Of a stretch of DNA of 8,690 nucleotides, positions 6,850-8,690 are shown one piece after another; position 1 is the first letter of the stretch; the number at the start of each line of letters is the position of its first letter. The DNA is from CAYLOC01 sp964385195 (lineage in GTDB: Bacteria > Actinomycetota > Actinomycetes > Propionibacteriales > Nocardioidaceae): the NCBI GenBank assembly GCA_964385195.1, contig CAYLOC010000146.1, positions 1 to 8,690 on the forward strand, read 5' to 3'. Under the pieces are notes generated by a model that saw only the letters and a list, made by a program, of their open reading frames with translations, ran no database searches and was not told the origin of the DNA. The position numbers were made by a program, and so were the translations under genes.

Positions 6850-6958
6850 TGCGGTCGAGGTCCGGGTCACAGTCGGGGGCAGGTTTTCCCCAGGGGAGCG
6901 GCCCACTGACCTTGAGGGGTCGGAACATTGGTAATGAACTCGTCGTCTTCGTCACGGC

Positions 6959-6967
6959 TGTGGATCC
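6959..6967 (-). promoter_or_regulatory. DnaA box, imperfect, abutting the next box
   Basis: TGTGGATCC on the plus strand matches the reverse of TTATCCACA at seven of nine positions, differing only at the last two bases. It is directly joined, with no spacer, to the exact box at 6968-6976 in the same orientation. Confidence 0.55.
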
Positions 6968-6976
6968 TGTGGATAA
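6968..6976 (-). promoter_or_regulatory. DnaA box, exact consensus
   Basis: TGTGGATAA on the plus strand is the exact reverse complement of the consensus box TTATCCACA. It is the strongest DnaA site visible in the window. Confidence 0.85.
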
Positions 6977-7041
6977 CTCGTGAAACGGCTGGTCAGCGTC
7001 GAGAGCAGGGTGTTGATGTCGGCGGTCACCACGGTGGAGGA

Positions 7042-7055
7042 GCCGGCGCGCCGGC
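7042..7055. repeat. 14-bp perfect palindrome in oriC
   Basis: GCCGGCGCGCCGGC reads the same on both strands. Its CCGGCGCG core (7043-7050) recurs at 7075-7082 and 7102-7109, all between the two groups of DnaA boxes. It could be a protein-binding site or a GC-rich coincidence. Confidence 0.5.
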
Positions 7056-7123
7056 GGGAACACCGCAGGAGCTGCCGGCGCGTATCCACCGACGTACACA
7101 ACCGGCGCGGAGTCATGCACGAG

Positions 7124-7132
7124 TTGCCCACA
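7124..7132 (+). promoter_or_regulatory. DnaA box, near consensus
   Basis: TTGCCCACA differs at one base from TTGTCCACA, the form favoured in GC-rich actinobacteria, and at two from TTATCCACA. It points opposite to the boxes at 6959-6976, and a second candidate starts 12 bases on. Confidence 0.6.
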
Positions 7133-7135
7133 GGG

Positions 7136-7144
7136 CTTTCCACA
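7136..7144 (+). promoter_or_regulatory. DnaA box, imperfect
   Basis: CTTTCCACA matches TTATCCACA at seven of nine positions with the TCCACA core intact. It pairs with the box at 7124-7132 in the same orientation. Confidence 0.5.
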
Positions 7145-7182
7145 GGTTGTGTGAGCGGATGAGGACGAGGTCCGGGCCGGGA

Positions 7183-7208
7183 GATCACGTGTTTCGTGGC
7201 TTGTGATC
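7183..7208. repeat. Inverted repeat just after dnaA
   Basis: GATCAC and GTGATC are separated by 14 bases and begin 18 bases after the dnaA stop codon. A 10-bp palindrome GGCGGCCGCC (7216-7225) lies between them and the gene. There is no T-run, so a terminator role is weak; it may bring dnaA transcription to an end by another route. Confidence 0.3.
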
Positions 7209-7226
7209 CATGGCGGGCGGCCGCCG

Positions 7227-8651
7227 TCATTGCTGACGGGCCTGCTGCTTGATGCGGTTGGTGAGTTCGCGGACCTGGTTGTAGACGCTGCGGCGCTCGG
7301 CCATCAGTTGCCGGATCTTGCGCTCGGCGTGCATGACCGTGGTGTGGTCGCGGCCGCCGAACTGCTGACCGATCTTCGGGAGCGACAGGTCGGTCAGCTC
7401 CCGGCACAGGTACATCGCGATCTGCCGGGCGGTGACCAGAACCCGGCTGCGGCTGGTTCCGCACAGGTCGTCGATGGAGAGGCTGAAGTACGCCGCGGTC
7501 TGGGCGATGATCACCCCGGCGGTGATATCGGGCTCGCCGCCTTCGGGGATGAGGTCTTTGAGGACGATCTCGGCCAGGGCGAGGTCCACGGGTTGCCGGT
7601 TGAGGCTGGCGAACGCGGTGACCCGGATCAAGGCGCCCTCGAGCTCGCGGATGTTGGTGTGGATCTTGCTGGCGATGAACTCCAGCACGTCCGCGGGTGC
7701 GGTGAGCCGTTCGGTGGCCGCTTTCTTGCGCAGGATCGCGATCCGGGTCTCCAGGTCCGGGGGCTGGACATCAGTGATCAGGCCCCACTCGAACCGGTTG
7801 CGGAGCCGGTCTTCGAGTTGTCCGAGGCGTTTCGGCGGCCGGTCGGAGCTGATCACGATCTGCTTGCTGGCGTTGTGCAGGGTGTTGAACGTGTGGAAGA
7901 ACTCCTCTTGGGTCTGGATCTTTCCCTCGAGGAACTGGATGTCGTCGATCAGCAGGACGTCGACGTCACGGTATCGACGCTGGAAGCCGGCGGCGCGGTC
8001 GTCGCGGATCGCGTTGATGAAGTCGTTGGTGAACTCTTCGCTGGAGACGTAGCGGACGCGGGCGCCGGTGAACAGGCTGCGGACGTAGTGCCCGATCGCG
8101 TGCAGCAGATGCGTCTTGCCCAGTCCGGACTCGCCGTACACCAGCAACGGGTTGTACGCCTTGCCCGGTGCCTCCGCGACCGCGACGGCGGCAGCGTGGG
8201 CGAACCTGTTCGAGGAGCCGATCACGAACGTCTCGAACAGGTACTTCGGGTTCAACCGTGCGTCCTTGGCGGTGAGGTCGGTGGCGGCTTCGGAGGGAAA
8301 CGTGGGAGTACCCGCGATGGCCGGTGCCTGTTCGGCCAGGATCGGCGTGGGAGACGTATCGGCCCCGAGGTCCTCGTCATCGAGCGGCTCGACGTCGACG
8401 TCGGACAGCGTGGGGTCAACGGTGACCGCGAGGTGGACCTGTTGACCGAGCGCGTGGCTGAGCGAGTCCTCCAACCGCGACCGTAGCCGCGTCTCCAGCT
8501 GGGAACGGGTGAAGTCATCGGGCACGGCGACCAACGCGGTGTTCTCGTGCAACGTCAGCGGTCGTGACGCCGAGGCGAAGGCACGGTGGCTGGCCGGGAG
8601 GTCGTCGACGAGGGAGGTCCACAGTTGTCTCAGGTCGGCGACCTCGGTCAT
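7227..8651 (-). CDS. dnaA: Chromosomal replication initiator protein DnaA
   Basis: DnaA binds the boxes in oriC, forms an ATP-dependent filament and unwinds the origin. With the ATG at 8651 it has 474 residues. Domain I is about 1-80; domain II is a short acidic linker (about 82-130, rich in Asp, Glu and Pro). The AAA+ domain III has Walker A GESGLGKT (173-180), Walker B VLLIDDIQF (232-240), sensor I ISSDRP (267-272), the arginine-finger segment RLRNRF (282-287) and sensor II NIRELEGAL (333-341). Domain IV ends with the DnaA-box-binding signature GRDHTTVMHAERK (433-445). The linker is much shorter than in Streptomyces DnaA. I prefer the ATG at 8651 because GGTGGAG lies nine bases upstream. 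A GTG at 8666 would add five residues but has a poorer site. Only 39 bases precede the gene here, so its promoter is out of view. Confidence 0.97.
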   Translation of the reverse strand: MTEVADLRQLWTSLVDDLPASHRAFASASRPLTLHENTALVAVPDDFTRSQLETRLRSRLEDSLSHALGQQVHLAVTVDPTLSDVDVEPLDDEDLGADTSPTPILAEQAPAIAGTPTFPSEAATDLTAKDARLNPKYLFETFVIGSSNRFAHAAAVAVAEAPGKAYNPLLVYGESGLGKTHLLHAIGHYVRSLFTGARVRYVSSEEFTNDFINAIRDDRAAGFQRRYRDVDVLLIDDIQFLEGKIQTQEEFFHTFNTLHNASKQIVISSDRPPKRLGQLEDRLRNRFEWGLITDVQPPDLETRIAILRKKAATERLTAPADVLEFIASKIHTNIRELEGALIRVTAFASLNRQPVDLALAEIVLKDLIPEGGEPDITAGVIIAQTAAYFSLSIDDLCGTSRSRVLVTARQIAMYLCRELTDLSLPKIGQQFGGRDHTTVMHAERKIRQLMAERRSVYNQVRELTNRIKQQARQQ

Positions 8652-8660
8652 CGGATACCA

Positions 8661-8667
8661 CTCCACC
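8661..8667 (-). promoter_or_regulatory. dnaA ribosome binding site
   Basis: GGTGGAG on the minus strand, nine bases before the ATG at 8651, overlaps the competing GTG start at 8666 and so argues for the shorter protein. Confidence 0.55.
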
Positions 8668-8690
8668 TTCTGCAGACGGACTGCGCGGTT

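Larger units (their letters stand above)
6574..7226. other. dnaA-dnaN intergenic region, probable oriC
   Basis: This 653-base stretch between dnaA and dnaN is the usual place of oriC in actinobacteria. It contains no credible gene. The right part (6850-7226) holds one exact DnaA box, several near-matches, a 14-bp palindrome and repeated CCGGCGCG motifs. Further weak matches are GTATCCACC (7082-7090) and TTTTCCCCA (6884-6892). A short AT-richer segment (6923-6940, 12 of 18 A/T) beside the two abutting boxes is a candidate unwinding element, but it is modest. The left part (6574-6749) has a tandem repeat and the dnaN ribosome binding site, and I see no box there. The middle is lost in an assembly gap, so the box count is a minimum. 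Confidence 0.8.

Noticed and set aside
6557..7120. Open frame through the N block
   Set aside because: It exists only because the N stretch contains no stop codons; not evidence for a gene.
6952..7464. Minus-strand open frame of 170 codons across the end of dnaA and the DnaA boxes
   Set aside because: It overlaps the conserved DNA-binding domain of dnaA in another frame and runs through DnaA boxes. The protein is Arg/Pro/Gln-rich noise.
7203..8486. Plus-strand open frame of 427 codons opposite dnaA
   Set aside because: Shadow of dnaA. The minus-strand frame has all the AAA+ and DnaA-signature motifs.
1..8690. Mobile elements, CRISPR arrays, tRNA or rRNA genes, phage or defence genes
   Set aside because: None seen. 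There are no transposase-like proteins, no regularly spaced repeats of CRISPR size, and no tRNA-like cloverleaf in the few intergenic stretches.

Overview
The window is a piece of bacterial chromosome with strong GC bias and is almost certainly from an actinobacterium (high-GC Gram-positive). The gene order dnaA - dnaN - gnd - recF - dciA (DUF721) - gyrB - gyrA is the conserved origin-proximal cluster of many Actinomycetota. The decarboxylating 6-phosphogluconate dehydrogenase gene between dnaN and recF is typical of that phylum. The GyrB insert, the wording of the GyrA drug-binding loop and the frequent GTG starts (gyrA, gyrB, dciA, recF, dnaN) also fit. I cannot name the genus safely.

All seven genes lie on the minus strand, so the reading order runs from high to low coordinates. 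dnaA (8651 to 7227) is followed by a 653-base non-coding region (7226 to 6574) that carries DnaA boxes and is the probable replication origin, oriC. This region is interrupted by exactly 100 N (6750-6849), a scaffold gap of unknown true length. A 15-bp tandem repeat runs directly into one edge of the gap. After the origin come dnaN (6573 to 5425), gnd (5386 to 4484), recF (4474 to 3350) and dciA (3357 to 2809). These are packed with spacings of 38 bases, 9 bases and an 8-base overlap, which suggests one transcription unit with translational coupling. A 251-base intergenic region follows. It holds a hairpin after dciA, a consensus -10 element (TATAAT), and a leader of roughly 190 nt with two adjacent hairpins in front of gyrB. 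gyrB (2557 to 416) and the truncated start of gyrA (378 to the window edge) are 37 bases apart and form the gyrase operon.

The genes share one job. DnaA opens oriC, DciA is the likely helicase loader or loading partner, DnaN is the polymerase clamp, RecF acts at single-strand gaps and stalled forks, and gyrase removes the supercoils produced ahead of the fork. gnd is the one metabolic gene, and its place here is conserved but unexplained.

I found no mobile element, CRISPR array, RNA gene or accessory system. The window is an ordinary core locus and I do not see a new biological system in it. The points worth a second look are non-coding: the broken origin with its repeats, and the structured gyrB leader.
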